A DNA stretch of 6,825 nucleotides from Syntrophus sp. (in: bacteria). GTDB lineage: Bacteria; Desulfobacterota; Syntrophia; Syntrophales; UBA5619. A model generated the notes under the pieces. The model was not told the DNA's origin, searched no databases, and saw nothing but the letters and a program-made list of their open reading frames with translations. The stretch is taken from positions 1 through 6,825 of the forward strand of contig PNOO01000133.1 of NCBI GenBank assembly GCA_013824905.1. The letters run 5' to 3'. A program made the translations under genes and the position numbers. Each line of letters opens with the position of its first letter. The first letter of the stretch is position 1. Positions 6,149 to 6,825 of this stretch are shown piece after piece.

Positions 6149-6295
6149 TTAAGAAGAAGTTTGCTCACCCCACACCCTCACATCCTTCAATAGCGCCTTT
6201 CTAAAATCTTCCGGTTCAAGTATTACGATATTCGGTATCCAAAACTTGAGGATGTTCCGGATCGCTTCGTACTGGCCCATCCGGAACTGCTGATG
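6149..6295 (-). pseudogene. 3'-end remnant resembling a WYL-domain transcriptional regulator
   Basis: On the minus strand a frame ending in TAA at 6151-6149 reads HQQFRMGQYEAIRNILKF, then IPNIVILEPEDFRKALLKD and VRVWGEQTSS. The pattern of a tryptophan/phenylalanine-rich strand, a hydrophobic strand leading to LEPE, and a closing helix is what the C-termini of WYL-domain regulators (YafY/PafC type) look like. Only about 48 codons remain. Upstream the frame runs out of phase into the neighbouring envelope-protein gene, which ends at 6300, so the rest of the regulator is missing. An ATG at 6280 could start a 43-residue peptide, but no good ribosome binding site was noted. The family call is tentative. 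Confidence 0.35.
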
Positions 6296-6299
6296 GCGG

Positions 6300-6824
6300 C
6301 TACTTAACGGTATACCCACGGGCATCGAGGCAAGCGCCCATCGCCCGTTTATAGTCCGAACGCTTCCGGCTCACCTGAGCTTCAGGCATATCGCCTGTTG
6401 GCTGAGTCGGGTCCCAGCCTATCTGGCCGATAGCCCAGATGTGACACTCGTAACGATCTTTAGCCTGTTGCTCTTCGCTCTGACCTGTGCGGGGATAAAC
6501 AAAGAACCTTTCAGCCGGCGACGCCGGCACGGATGACGCAGGATACTCTGGAGGCTGCTCTTGGACAACCACTGGCGGCGGTGCATCATAGGGGGTCGTA
6601 TCGATAGAAGATGAGCCATGATAGTAAAAGCCACCATCGAAGAAGATCGGGGGAGGTCCCGGGAATGGTCTCCCATGCGGAGCGAAGATCAGGAGCGGTA
6701 TGAGCAAAGCCCTGGGGGGAGGGAGGCCGGGCAAGTGCGGAATCGGGGGGAGCAGGAGGTCGCTCAGTTTCGGTGGCTTCTCTTTTCTGGCTGCGATCAT
6801 CAGTATGATCAATCCGACGATGAG
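6300..6824 (-). CDS. Proline-rich putative envelope protein with two cysteines (5'-truncated), hypothetical
   Basis: The frame is open from the window edge to TAG 6302-6300, with the N-terminus probably outside. The first visible residues, LIVGLIILMIAARKEK, are a hydrophobic stretch then positive charges, consistent with a signal or anchor segment. A proline- and aromatic-rich low-complexity middle follows (PHGRPFPGPPPIFFDGGFYY and PPPVVVQEQPPEYP), ending at FVYPRTGQSEEQQAKDRYEC. Cys123 (YECHIWA) and Cys161 (ACLDARGYTV), numbered from codon 6812, sit in a compact C-terminal module. Such GQSEEQQAKDRYECHxWA modules recur in small periplasmic or outer-membrane-associated hypothetical proteins of proteobacteria, often with glycine-zipper segments (from memory). 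A disulfide between the cysteines is possible. No enzymatic motif is visible, and nothing ties it to the catabolic operon. Confidence 0.7.
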   Translation of the reverse strand, partial: LIVGLIILMIAARKEKPPKLSDLLLPPIPHLPGLPPPRALLIPLLIFAPHGRPFPGPPPIFFDGGFYYHGSSSIDTTPYDAPPPVVVQEQPPEYPASSVPASPAERFFVYPRTGQSEEQQAKDRYECHIWAIGQIGWDPTQPTGDMPEAQVSRKRSDYKRAMGACLDARGYTVK

Positions 6825-6825
6825 C

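Overview
The window looks like a chromosomal segment of a moderately GC-rich Gram-negative bacterium, most plausibly an anaerobic deltaproteobacterium (Desulfobacterota, Syntrophus-like). This rests on the protein types: a long split-type PurQ, an Aquifex-type aconitase, a Bug/TctC receptor remnant and a proline-rich envelope protein. No rRNA, tRNA or CRISPR array was seen, so the taxonomic call is soft.

Layout. Positions 2-709 (+) hold the C-terminal ~235 residues of PurQ, the glutaminase subunit of FGAM synthase. After a 77-bp AT-rich gap, a tight three-gene operon runs on the + strand: an aconitase-family hydro-lyase (787-2712), an NAD-dependent D-2-hydroxyacid dehydrogenase (2725-3693) and an HpcH/HpaI-type aldolase/citrate-lyase-family protein (3747-4514). 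An 11-codon ORF (3693-3728) lies between the last two. The start of a Bug/TctC solute-receptor remnant overlaps the aldolase stop codon. This remnant (4513-4758) lacks both ends and has three in-frame stops. It meets, tail to tail, an octopine/nopaline-type dehydrogenase on the minus strand (5849-4755). Upstream of that gene, 5867-6295 contains no convincing complete gene, but has two short minus-strand stretches that read like gene 3' ends; one resembles the C-terminus of a WYL-domain regulator. The window closes with a minus-strand, 5'-truncated envelope protein (6824-6300) that is proline-rich and carries two cysteines.

How the genes may work together (inference). An aconitase-like isomerase/hydratase, a retro-aldol lyase and a 2-hydroxyacid dehydrogenase form a plausible route for a hydroxy-di- or tricarboxylic acid: shift the hydroxyl, cleave to a 2-oxoacid, then reduce or oxidise the product. 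The Bug/TctC remnant fits a former carboxylate transporter for the same substrate. The 11-codon ORF may be the stub of a lost flavoprotein gene, though it could also be only a coupling leader. The locus therefore looks like a pruned catabolic operon. The aconitase and the aldolase both carry unusual residues near the active site, so the substrate may not be citrate, and no substrate can be named from sequence alone.
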